From Actimicrobium sp047621665 (GTDB lineage Bacteria > Pseudomonadota > Gammaproteobacteria > Burkholderiales > Burkholderiaceae_D), in NCBI GenBank assembly GCA_047621665.1, contig JBLHMB010000013.1, forward strand, positions 4,185 to 68,184: a stretch of 64,000 nt of DNA. Direction: 5' to 3'. The first letter of the stretch is position 1, and each line of letters begins with the position of its first letter. Both the position numbers and the translations under genes were made by a program. Below, in pieces: positions 37,475-47,123 of this stretch. The notes beneath the pieces were generated by a model, which saw nothing but the letters and a program-made list of their open reading frames with translations, did not search any database and was not told the DNA's origin.

Positions 37475-38557
37475 TCACTCACTGGAACTCGTGCTGGAAA
37501 ACTCTTCGCCGCTTGGATGACGGGGTAAGGAGGCGGGCGGTATCGAAGCTGCAGCGGTGGCAACAGCCGCGGCTGCGGCTGCCTCAGTCGCGGCCGCGTT
37601 CAGATTGACTTGCGGCGGGTCATACCGCTCACGTCGCGGTTGAAGTACGAAGGCGGTACCCGGCTCACTACCAATGAGCGGCAGAAAAGGCAGCTGCCGC
37701 GTCGTTGCTGCAGGCGCGACTGCAAGCCGGGGAAGCAGGCCGCCATACGTCCTGTTTATTGCCGGCGGGACCAACGATCTGTTTGATTGAGCAGGGAGAC
37801 GATCACTCGAAACCTCTTCCGTGCTTCCAGACATGTTCGCCGAAGAATTCCACCATGCCAGCTCACTCGACTCACTTGATGGCGCGTTTTGATGACGAGG
37901 TGAAGCATCGACCGAACCGCTGCTGCGCGAGACCGAATCGTTCTCACCGAGATCATTTTTCGGCCGGCCTATCCTGCCACCGGCCGGCGCAACTGGCGGT
38001 AGCTTTCTTGTAGCCTGAGCCGCGACACCAATTGGAGGCAAGCCTGGAAATGGCGACGGCATCTCATTGGAATTGGAGCTTGAGCTGGAAAGAGAAAATC
38101 TGGTGGAAGTCGAACTCAACAAAGTAGAGTCATGCGTGTCTTGATGTAACGACCCCGCCGCGCTAAAAAGCGGCGACACCCCGGTGTTATGGGGAGACCG
38201 GAAGGTAAGAACGGTTAGCGGCACGTCCCCTTGCCCCGTTGCGCCCGGTAAATGCGCCGCGCGGTCATCGCTCCCCGCACGACTCAACGTCGGGCTGTCG
38301 ACAAGCAATTCACCGGCAGCCGGTACGTCGTCAGCTCTGCCCGTTGTCGACCTCACTGCCTGCGGTACCTCACCGCTAAGTTGGTCTTCAAGTTCCAGAC
38401 GCCGGGCATCTTCTCTCGATGTTGCTGCAGGCAACACACCTTGCGCTGAACCGCGTCTGGCGGGTGAAGTTGCCGGCGAAGTGACGGGGGAAGCCGGAGG
38501 CCGCTCCGGGGTACGGCGGCAACACAGTACTTTGGCAGTCTGCCTGATACGATCCAT
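37475..38557 (-). CDS. Candidate type III effector, MDRI-QTAK-LCC family, member 1
   Basis: A 360-residue protein of unknown family, mostly disordered (Ser, Pro, Ala, Arg). The N-terminus MDRIRQTAKVLCC is shared with the neighbouring gene (MDRIKQTAKALCC). A central THDST...SSSSS block and a C-terminal PASLPR...SSSE tail are also shared. An Ala-rich run lies near 320-340. The adjacent Cys pair near the N-terminus could be lipid-modified after delivery to a host cell, which is speculation. ATG 38557 was chosen because a GAGGTTCAT leader with good spacing precedes it, and because the paralogue starts identically. Confidence 0.7.
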   Translation of the reverse strand: MDRIRQTAKVLCCRRTPERPPASPVTSPATSPARRGSAQGVLPAATSREDARRLELEDQLSGEVPQAVRSTTGRADDVPAAGELLVDSPTLSRAGSDDRAAHLPGATGQGDVPLTVLTFRSPHNTGVSPLFSAAGSLHQDTHDSTLLSSTSTRFSLSSSSSNSNEMPSPFPGLPPIGVAAQATRKLPPVAPAGGRIGRPKNDLGENDSVSRSSGSVDASPRHQNAPSSESSELAWWNSSANMSGSTEEVSSDRLPAQSNRSLVPPAINRTYGGLLPRLAVAPAATTRQLPFLPLIGSEPGTAFVLQPRRERYDPPQVNLNAAATEAAAAAAVATAAASIPPASLPRHPSGEEFSSTSSSE

Positions 38558-38611
38558 ATGAACCTCGATAAAAATCGTCAGCGTCCCATGACGCTGATTC
38601 GTCGATGCACT

Positions 38612-38639
38612 TATGTGAGTGTTACTGCAAACTAGTTCC
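38612..38639 (-). promoter_or_regulatory. hrp box (HrpL-type promoter)
   Basis: Minus-strand GGAACT, 15 bases, TCACATA, ending 54 bases before the ATG at 38557. The leader contains a hairpin CAGCGTC-ATGG-GACGCTG followed by a short T-run. Confidence 0.78.
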
Positions 38640-38759
38640 ACTGATGCGGACCAAGGATTGACGGATAACCGACTGACAACCTCACACCTGAGGTGGCGAC
38701 GCAGGCTGACGTGGCCGCACCAGAAGACTGTGCTTCACGCAAGGGCAAGGAACAAACCG

Positions 38760-39980
38760 TTATTTACTTGAATCGGAACTGGAACTGGAACTGGCACTGG
38801 AGACTCCGTCACTCTCGGTGTTACGAGGTAAAGAAGCCGGCGCAACAGGGGCAGATGGCCAATATCCTTGATCGAGGCCGGGCAAATGCGGTCCCTCGCC
38901 CTCATCCGGCGCGCGTTGCTGCCGTCGCATCAGAAGAGGACGCGATGCACGGTCCATATCCCGGAGTAGGGGCATTAAAGGCAACGTGACCACGTTTTCC
39001 TGGTCTGTCGCACCCGATCCCGCCGCGGCACTCGACGCGTTGGCTTGCGGGATGGTGGGAGCGATGCCGCCATGAGGCAAATTCGATGGAGGAAGGTTCG
39101 CTACCGGATTGAACCCTCCGTGAACGGGATGGCTACCGACATATTCCGTATGTTCGGGAATCTCCTCGAAAAGATTCAGCCAAGTCACCACACCGGAATG
39201 ACCTGGCGGCACATATTGACGCGGCCTCGGCTCTGGCAAAGCCCCGCCGGGACTACCTGAGTCCGTGTCATCTCGATCATTTTCAGGCTGGCCCGGCCTC
39301 ACTGCGGTTACAGGTGCAGAGGATCGACTCAATTCCCTGATGGAAGAATTGACAGCAACATCTTCCAACAGCCCAACACGATCGTCGCTTCGATTTAATG
39401 GCGTAAAAGCGGAACGCTGACTTACCGTCAGAGAGCGGGTAGACAAAAAGGCTCCCGCCGAAGTTGGCGGCTCAATGAGGCGCAAACCACGCAATCGCAT
39501 CAACATACCATGTGAACTTGAACTGGAGCTGGCAGTAGAGAATTCTGAATAAGCCAGACTTGAGGGGGTCGAGTCATGCGTGCCTGGTTGCGGTTGCGGT
39601 TGCGGTACCACGGTTGACCGGGGCGTTTCTTCCGGACTGAGCGAAAACAAAGCTGAGAACACGTCGTGGGGTGCGGCACTTTGTGCCACCGGCTCAGGTA
39701 CAGGTGCCATGCGAACTTCACTCTCCGGCGAGGTCGACAGCGCAATATCACCTCCGGCAACGCCAACCTCGCCTGTGGTCGCAGTCGACAAGCCATCTCC
39801 CCGATTTTCTACAATTTGCTGACGTCGGGCATGTTCACCCGCTATCGATGCCGGCATGAATGCCGATGAAAGTGATGGCGCTGGGCTGCCGCGCCCTGAC
39901 GACGAGTCCGGTGATGCAGGGGGAAGCGCCGCGGTGCCCCAGCAACATAGCGCTTTGGCAGTCTGTTTAATACGATCCAT
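38760..39980 (-). CDS. Candidate type III effector, MDRI-QTAK-LCC family, member 2
   Basis: A 406-residue paralogue of the gene at 37475-38557. It shares the MDRI-QTAK-LCC start, an early Pro/Ser-rich stretch (PPASPDSSSGRGSPAPS), the THDSTPSS plus poly-Ser block, and a PASLPRNTESDG poly-Ser end. The middle differs strongly between the two. No enzymatic motif is visible. A GAGG binding site lies 5 bases before the ATG, and an hrp box lies 56-83 bases upstream. The gene lies between two hrp-box units on the same strand. Confidence 0.7.
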   Translation of the reverse strand: MDRIKQTAKALCCWGTAALPPASPDSSSGRGSPAPSLSSAFMPASIAGEHARRQQIVENRGDGLSTATTGEVGVAGGDIALSTSPESEVRMAPVPEPVAQSAAPHDVFSALFSLSPEETPRSTVVPQPQPQPGTHDSTPSSLAYSEFSTASSSSSSHGMLMRLRGLRLIEPPTSAGAFLSTRSLTVSQRSAFTPLNRSDDRVGLLEDVAVNSSIRELSRSSAPVTAVRPGQPENDRDDTDSGSPGGALPEPRPRQYVPPGHSGVVTWLNLFEEIPEHTEYVGSHPVHGGFNPVANLPPSNLPHGGIAPTIPQANASSAAAGSGATDQENVVTLPLMPLLRDMDRASRPLLMRRQQRAPDEGEGPHLPGLDQGYWPSAPVAPASLPRNTESDGVSSASSSSSSDSSK

Positions 39981-40035
39981 ATGAACCTCTGTAAAAAACC
40001 GTCAATGCCCCGTGGCATCGATCTGGAGTTGTTCC

Positions 40036-40063
40036 TATGTGCCGACTGCTCCGGGATAGTTCC
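40036..40063 (-). promoter_or_regulatory. hrp box (HrpL-type promoter)
   Basis: Minus-strand GGAACT, 15 bases, GCACATA, upstream of the gene starting at 39980. Spacing is identical to the other four boxes of the island. Confidence 0.78.
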
Positions 40064-40119
40064 GCCGGCAGCGACCACGTGGCTAGCTGCAACAGCGAAA
40101 AAGAGAAAAAATTGGCGGG

Positions 40120-40165
40120 GAAATGAGATGAAATGAGAGGAAATGAGAGAGGAAATGAGAGAGGA
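40120..40165 (+). repeat. Short tandem repeat GAAATGAGAG
   Basis: About four imperfect copies of a 10-12 base unit (GAAATGAGAT, GAAATGAGAG, GAAATGAGAGAG, GAAATGAGAGAG) lie between an hrp box and the end of the next upstream gene. Confidence 0.8.
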
Positions 40166-40268
40166 AGAAAAAGCGGTAGTGAAACAGCACAACGGACGTG
40201 CGCTAACCTGACCTGCCTGGTTCAACGACCGGAGGCAGAAGTGGCAGCCGGCAGGCCGCGCTATTGCC

Positions 40269-40937
40269 TCAGTCAGGCGCGAGAATACCTGTCTGACGCA
40301 GGTCTTCGATAATTTGCTTGGTGCGGCAATCAATGAGCTGCCGGACAACGTCGACATCCTTGCTGCGGGCGGTTTGAAAATCAGCCGATTGCTGCTCGCG
40401 CTGAACCAGCAACGGTCCGAGTTTGGCTTGCTGACTGGCAGCCTGACTGGCAATATCACGCGCCACCACCAGCTTGGCTGCGTCAACCCGCTGCAAGCCC
40501 TCCAGCGCATCCGCCACGGCATCCATACAATCGAACTCGAACTCGACACTCCTCAGGATCTGGCCGGACAATGCGGCGCGCTGCCGCGTCTGCTCCGGGC
40601 AATCCGCACTGATGGACTCGGGGAGCGTCCGATAACGCGTCAGCAACTCCCGGGTGGCGGCGATCGCCACGCGCAGCGTGATGCTGGCATCGGTAGCGAC
40701 TTCGCTCAAGGCAGACTCAACCGGACGAGTCTGGCTTGCCTGCTGAAATTTTTTGAAAGCGTGACTACTTTTCCTGAGCGCTTGTTCAGTGCGGATGGCT
40801 GCACCGTCCTTCCTGATGAAGGCGAGAGAGCTAATCCGGTCCGGGACTGCCTGGGTGACGGACCCCGGTTCGGTTCGAACGATGACCGGCGATAGGACCC
40901 AGGGACGTTTCGATACGGAATCAAAGTATTTAGGCAT
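40269..40937 (-). CDS. Helical protein with canonical hrp box, candidate type III substrate
   Basis: A 222-residue protein of unknown family, starting at ATG 40937 (a TTG at 40970 is also in frame). The N-terminus (MPKYFDSVSKRPWVLSP) is polar; the remainder is predicted helical with many Arg, Gln, Asp and Ala (SAFKKFQQASQ-like, then LVVARDIASQAASQQAKLGPLLVQREQQ). No enzymatic motif is seen. It has the best hrp box of the island, 63-90 bases upstream. GC is similar to the genome, unlike the AT-rich coiled-coil genes. It could be an effector, helper or secreted structural protein. Confidence 0.68.
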   Translation of the reverse strand: MPKYFDSVSKRPWVLSPVIVRTEPGSVTQAVPDRISSLAFIRKDGAAIRTEQALRKSSHAFKKFQQASQTRPVESALSEVATDASITLRVAIAATRELLTRYRTLPESISADCPEQTRQRAALSGQILRSVEFEFDCMDAVADALEGLQRVDAAKLVVARDIASQAASQQAKLGPLLVQREQQSADFQTARSKDVDVVRQLIDCRTKQIIEDLRQTGILAPD

Positions 40938-40999
40938 GGTTGTCAGCGGCAATTTGCAGGAACATTCCAAATTGCAACTTTAAAAGTGGGGTATGGATT

Positions 41000-41027
41000 T
41001 GAGTGGCGTGATGGCGTCATCGGTTCC
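41000..41027 (-). promoter_or_regulatory. Canonical hrp box (HrpL-type promoter)
   Basis: Minus-strand GGAACC, 15 bases, CCACTCA. This is an exact match to the HrpL consensus GGAACC-N15/16-CCACNNA. It precedes the gene starting at 40937. Confidence 0.88.
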
Positions 41028-41109
41028 AGCAAACCGTACTTTTTTCTACCCGGCCGGAGACGCCGCAACCGGCGTCTACCGTCAAGTTATCAGCGGGCGT
41101 TGCCACGGC

Positions 41110-42018
41110 TTAGCGAACCCGTGCCGCCACGATGGCATTCCCGGCCCGGCTCACGGCCTTGCGCCCGAGATACTGCGAGATGAACTGCCCGGCATCGACG
41201 ACCGCATCGAGATCAATGCCGGTAGTGATACCCAGTCCTTGCATCAGGTACAGCACGTCCTCGGTGGCGACATTGCCGGTCGCTCCCTTGGCATACGGAC
41301 AGCCGCCCAAGCCAGCCACCGACGCGTGGAAGATCGCCACACCCACTTCCAGGCTGGCGTAAATATTGGCCAGCGCCTGCCCGTACGTGTCATGGAAATG
41401 TCCCGATAATTGCGCCAGCGGAAATTCCTGTGCTGCGCGCTGCATGACGGCCTGCACCTGATGCGGGGTGCCCACGCCGATGGTGTCGGCAATATCGATC
41501 TCATCGCAGCCCAGTGCCTGCAGCCGCGCCACCACGTCGGCCACGCTATCAAGCGACACCGTGCCTTGATACGGACAACCCATCGCGCAACTGATGCTGC
41601 CGCGCAAGCGCATGCCGTTATGTTTGGCCGCCGCAGCGACCGCACGGAACCGGTCGATCGATTCGGCAATCGAGCAGTTGATGTTTTTTTGCGAGAAGGC
41701 TTCGGAGGCCGAGCCAAAGATCACGACTTCATCAGCCCGCGCCAGCAATGCGGCATCGAACCCCTGCATGTTCGGTGTCAGCGCCGAATACACCACGCCG
41801 TCGCCGCGCACGATCTGCGCCATCACGTCGGCCGAGGTGGCCATTTGCGGCACCCACTTCGGCGAGACAAACGAGGCGGCTTCGATGTTGCGAAACCCGG
41901 CTTGGGTGAGCCGGTCGACCAAGGCGATCTTGATCGCGGCGGGGATAGTCTGGGCTTCGTTCTGCAGGCCGTCGCGCGGGCCGACTTCGACAAGTTTGAC
42001 GTGGGTGGGCAGACTCAT
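41110..42018 (-). CDS. mvaB: Hydroxymethylglutaryl-CoA lyase
   Basis: A 302-residue HMG-CoA lyase (also called LiuE) that splits HMG-CoA into acetoacetate and acetyl-CoA, the last step of leucine breakdown. Visible signatures are VEVGPRDGLQNE at the N-terminus, the HFHDTYGQALAN metal-binding region and the catalytic Cys in GLGGCPYAKGATGN. ATG 42018 was chosen because the conserved barrel starts a few residues later. It is the last gene of the liu cluster on this strand. Confidence 0.95.
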   Translation of the reverse strand: MSLPTHVKLVEVGPRDGLQNEAQTIPAAIKIALVDRLTQAGFRNIEAASFVSPKWVPQMATSADVMAQIVRGDGVVYSALTPNMQGFDAALLARADEVVIFGSASEAFSQKNINCSIAESIDRFRAVAAAAKHNGMRLRGSISCAMGCPYQGTVSLDSVADVVARLQALGCDEIDIADTIGVGTPHQVQAVMQRAAQEFPLAQLSGHFHDTYGQALANIYASLEVGVAIFHASVAGLGGCPYAKGATGNVATEDVLYLMQGLGITTGIDLDAVVDAGQFISQYLGRKAVSRAGNAIVAARVR

Positions 42019-42019
42019 C

Positions 42020-42949
42020 TCAATATCCTTTCGTGCGATCGACCAGACCGGCAACCGGCTGGCCACGCTCCATCTGTTTGATCTTGGCGGCGATCTGCCG
42101 CACGCTGTCGCCGCGCAGGGTCAGCGCGGAAATATGTGGCGTGATCGTGATGCGCGGCTGGTTCCAGAACGGGTGGTCGGACGGCAGCGGTTCCTCCCGG
42201 AACACATCAAGTGTCGCGCCGCCCAGATGGCCTTCGTCGAGCAAATCCAGCAAATCCTGTTCGACCAGATGCGCACCACGCGCCACATTGACCAGATACG
42301 CGCCCTTGGGTAGTTTGGCCAGCGTGGCACGATCGAGCAGGTCAGTGGTCTGCGGCGTGAGCGGCAACACACAGACCAGCACTTGCGATTGCGCCAGAAA
42401 ATCATCAAGCTCATCTGCACCGGCATGCGATTGCACACCGGCGATCTCCTTGCGACTGCGACTCCAGCCGCGCACCGGAAACTCCAGCGACAGCAACGCT
42501 TCGGCAATGCGCGTGCCGAGCACGCCCATACCCAGAATGCCGACCGAAAAATCTTCCTTGCGGCGCTGCTTCAGGAAGCGCCATTGGTGGTCGCGGGCCT
42601 GCGCCTCAAACTCGTCGAAACGGCGAAAATAGCGCAGTACCGCATGGCTGACATACTCGGCCATCTGCATCGCCATGCCGGCATCATCGAGCCGCACCAC
42701 CGGCACGCCGGCCGGCAGCGCATCACCAAGTTGCAAGATGGCGTCGACGCCGGCACCAAGATTGAAAATCGCCTTCAGATCGGTGCGGCCCTGCAGCATC
42801 GCCGCCGGTGGTTTCCAGACCACGGCGTAATCGGCCGGAGCGCTATCGCCCTCGTGCCAGACCCGCACATCGGCCAGCGGCAGCGTGGTGTGCAGTTCGG
42901 CCAGCCACTGTTCGGCAGCACCCCCATCGGCATAAAAAAGTATTTGCAT
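42020..42949 (-). CDS. ghrA: Glyoxylate/hydroxypyruvate reductase A-like dehydrogenase
   Basis: A 309-residue D-2-hydroxyacid dehydrogenase. The NAD(P)-binding GILGMGVLGTRIAEAL, the Arg-containing LVNVARGAHLVEQ and the C-terminal catalytic region (HPFWNQPRITITPHISA) match the GhrA group, which reduces glyoxylate and hydroxypyruvate. It lies between the carboxylase alpha gene and HMG-CoA lyase with tiny gaps, so it is co-transcribed. A role in 2-oxoacid balance during leucine or glyoxylate metabolism is inferred. Confidence 0.87.
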   Translation of the reverse strand: MQILFYADGGAAEQWLAELHTTLPLADVRVWHEGDSAPADYAVVWKPPAAMLQGRTDLKAIFNLGAGVDAILQLGDALPAGVPVVRLDDAGMAMQMAEYVSHAVLRYFRRFDEFEAQARDHQWRFLKQRRKEDFSVGILGMGVLGTRIAEALLSLEFPVRGWSRSRKEIAGVQSHAGADELDDFLAQSQVLVCVLPLTPQTTDLLDRATLAKLPKGAYLVNVARGAHLVEQDLLDLLDEGHLGGATLDVFREEPLPSDHPFWNQPRITITPHISALTLRGDSVRQIAAKIKQMERGQPVAGLVDRTKGY

Positions 42950-42958
42950 GAAGCCTCC

Positions 42959-44959
<2,001 letters not shown>

Positions 44960-45051
44960 GGTGGTCTCGTTGTTGTGGTTGTTGTTTGGTGTTTCTGCTA
45001 CCTGTTCCTGTGTCGTTTTAACCAACCGCCGCAAACACCCCCGGCAGCAAC

Positions 45052-45105
45052 CAGGGTCAGAGTTTTTTTTCGCGATGCCTTTCCGCGAAAATTACTCTGA
45101 CCCTG
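45052..45105 (-). repeat. REP-like palindrome, inverted copy
   Basis: An imperfect 54-base palindrome with ends CAGGGTCAGAG and CTCTGACCCTG. The same element, in opposite orientation, occurs at 45181, 54373, 54841 and 55344. It lies in the 330-base gap between the liuD start and the end of bioB; the rest of that gap holds nothing else recognised. Confidence 0.85.
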
Positions 45106-45180
45106 CTTGCGGATTCCGGAGCAGGGCTAGTCGCGGCCGTCGCTGCTGTTGCGCGATGACTATTCTCCGTAGCCCGTTTT

Positions 45181-45233
45181 CGGGGTCAGAGTAATTTTCG
45201 CGATGAAGTCTGCGAAAAAAAACTCTGACCCCG
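45181..45233 (+). repeat. REP-like palindrome
   Basis: CGGGGTCAGAG ... CTCTGACCCCG, with the internal GTAATTTTCGCGAT and CTGCGAAAAAA arms shared with the copies at 54-55 kb. It forms an inverted pair with the copy at 45052. Confidence 0.85.
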
Positions 45234-45289
45234 AAAACTCCTGTTCTCTTGCGCTATCTCTCTGAACTACAAGGCCCTAACCCTGCACA

Positions 45290-46300
45290 TCAATGACACC
45301 CTTCGGCTTCGATCTTGGTCGCGCGCGTACGCATGCCGAGCTTGGCCAATAAAGCCTGGTCCTCTTCGACTTCCGGATTGCCGGTCGTGAGCAATTTGTC
45401 GCCATAAAAAATCGAATTCGCACCCGCCAGAAAACACATCGCCTGCACCGCTTCGCCCATTTGCCGACGTCCGGCCGACAAGCGCACGCGTGCGGTCGGC
45501 ATCGTGATCCGGGCAACAGCAATAGTGCGGACGAATTCGAGCGGATCGAGCGCCTCGGAACCATACAGCGGCGTCCCTTCAACCTGCACCAGATGATTGA
45601 CCGGCACCGATTCGGGATACGGCGTCAGGTTGGCCAGTTGCGCGACCAGTCCGGCGCGTTGCAGGCGCGATTCGCCCATGCCGACAATGCCGCCGCAGCA
45701 GACCTTGATGCCGGCACCGCGCACGCGACCGAGCGTGTCGAGACGGTGCTGGTAATCACGCGTCGAGATCACATTGCTGTAAAACTCGGGTGCGGTGTCG
45801 AGATTGTGGTTGTAGTAATCGAGGCCGGCTTCCTTGAGTTTTTCGGCCTGACCGACACCCAGCATGCCCAGCGTGGCGCAAGTTTCCAGACCCAGCGCCT
45901 TGACTTCACGAACCATTTCTTCGACCTGCTCGAGGTCGCGGTCTTTCGGTTCGCGCCATGCGGCACCCATGCAAAAGCGCGTCGCGCCGTGCGCCTTGGC
46001 CTGACGGGCAGCTTCCAGCACGGTGGCCAGCGGCAGGATTTTTTGCGCGGTCACGCCGGTGTCGTAACGCGCTGCTTGCGGGCAGTATCCGCAATCTTCC
46101 GGGCAACCGCCGGTCTTGATCGACAGCAGCGTGGCCAGTTCAACTTCGGTCGGATCGAAATGTTCGCGGTGCACTTGCTGGGCCCGGAACAGCAATTCGT
46201 TGAACGGTAAATTGAACAGCGCGAGTACGTCTTCGACCGGCCAGGCAGTGGCAACAATGGCCGGGGTGGCAGCTTGAAAAGCGATGGTCTGTGATGTCAT
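45290..46300 (-). CDS. bioB: Biotin synthase
   Basis: A 336-residue radical-SAM enzyme that inserts sulfur into dethiobiotin. The 4Fe-4S CxxxCxxC motif (CPEDCGYC) near residue 65-72, YYNHNLDTAPEFY, and the [2Fe-2S]-related Cys/Arg residues (CCGGIVGMGE; ARVRLSAGR) are visible. It stands alone without bioA/D/F, between the two carboxylase subunit genes, which need biotin as cofactor. That placement suggests co-regulated cofactor supply for leucine degradation. Confidence 0.96.
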   Translation of the reverse strand: MTSQTIAFQAATPAIVATAWPVEDVLALFNLPFNELLFRAQQVHREHFDPTEVELATLLSIKTGGCPEDCGYCPQAARYDTGVTAQKILPLATVLEAARQAKAHGATRFCMGAAWREPKDRDLEQVEEMVREVKALGLETCATLGMLGVGQAEKLKEAGLDYYNHNLDTAPEFYSNVISTRDYQHRLDTLGRVRGAGIKVCCGGIVGMGESRLQRAGLVAQLANLTPYPESVPVNHLVQVEGTPLYGSEALDPLEFVRTIAVARITMPTARVRLSAGRRQMGEAVQAMCFLAGANSIFYGDKLLTTGNPEVEEDQALLAKLGMRTRATKIEAEGCH

Positions 46301-46331
46301 GAAAATTGTCCTGATAAGTAAATGGGTGAAC

Positions 46332-47123
46332 TCAAGTCAGCCAGGCTGGCTTGCGTTTCTCGAGAAAGGACCGGACGCCTTCGCGTCCCTGGGTCGATGC
46401 GCGGACCGTGGCGATGCGCTCTGCCGTATCGGCGATGAGCGCGTCGGTAATCGGTGCACCGGCGATGTCGCGCACCAGTCGCTTGGCTTCGCGTACCGCA
46501 TCCGGACTGGCTGACACCAGTGCCTTGACGATGCCGGCGACGCTGGCATCAAGCGTTGTGGCCGGTACCGATTGTGCAACAAAACCGATGCGCAGTGCCT
46601 CGGCCGCATCGAACCGTTCGGCCGTCAGAAAATAACGCCGTGCCGCATTGTCACCCATCGCCTTGATCACGTACGGAGAAATCGTCGCCGGGATCAGGCC
46701 GAGCTTCACTTCGGACAAGCAAAATTGGGCGTGATCGGCGGCCACGGCGATGTCACAGACCGCCACCAGCCCCATGCCGCCGGCATAGCAATCGCCCTGC
46801 ACGCTGGCGACGACCGGCTTGGGACACAAGTAAATTGTGCGCAACATGATCGCGAGCCGGCCTGCATCGGCGAGATTTTCGGCATCGCTGTAAGCGGCCA
46901 TCTGCTTCATCCAGTTCAGGTCGGCACCGGCGCAGAACGCCACGCCTTCGGCCGCGAGCACGATGGCACGCACCGTCTCATCGGTGCCGAGCGCGGCGAA
47001 CACATTGGTCAGCTCGGCGATGCTGGTTTCGTTGAAAGCATTGCGGACCTCGGGACGATTCAGTGTGACCGTGGCGACGCCGGCGGCGTGATGCAGAGTG
47101 AGATTTGAATAGGTCATCGTCAT
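46332..47123 (-). CDS. liuC: Methylglutaconyl-CoA hydratase (enoyl-CoA hydratase family)
   Basis: A crotonase-fold protein of about 263 residues. The oxyanion-hole segments EGVAFCAGADLNWMKQM and VQGDCYAGGMGLVAVCDIAVAAD are clear. In this neighbourhood it is expected to hydrate 3-methylglutaconyl-CoA to HMG-CoA. The start is ATG 47123, overlapping the liuB stop (TGATG); ATG 47117 is an alternative. Confidence 0.9.
   Translation of the reverse strand: MTMTYSNLTLHHAAGVATVTLNRPEVRNAFNETSIAELTNVFAALGTDETVRAIVLAAEGVAFCAGADLNWMKQMAAYSDAENLADAGRLAIMLRTIYLCPKPVVASVQGDCYAGGMGLVAVCDIAVAADHAQFCLSEVKLGLIPATISPYVIKAMGDNAARRYFLTAERFDAAEALRIGFVAQSVPATTLDASVAGIVKALVSASPDAVREAKRLVRDIAGAPITDALIADTAERIATVRASTQGREGVRSFLEKRKPAWLT

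Noticed and set aside
39842..40549. Minus-strand open frame of 235 codons
   Set aside because: Overlaps two other frames with hrp boxes and better starts; it runs through the GAAATGAGAG repeat.
34298..41027. hrpII / PIP box (TTCG-N16-TTCG) as an alternative promoter class for the island
   Set aside because: The five sites share GGAAC...CCAC with fixed 15-base spacing; paired TTCG boxes are not present at these positions.
32923..41027. Type III secretion apparatus genes inside the island
   Set aside because: None of the proteins shows hrc/sct signatures such as an ATPase, export gate or secretin.
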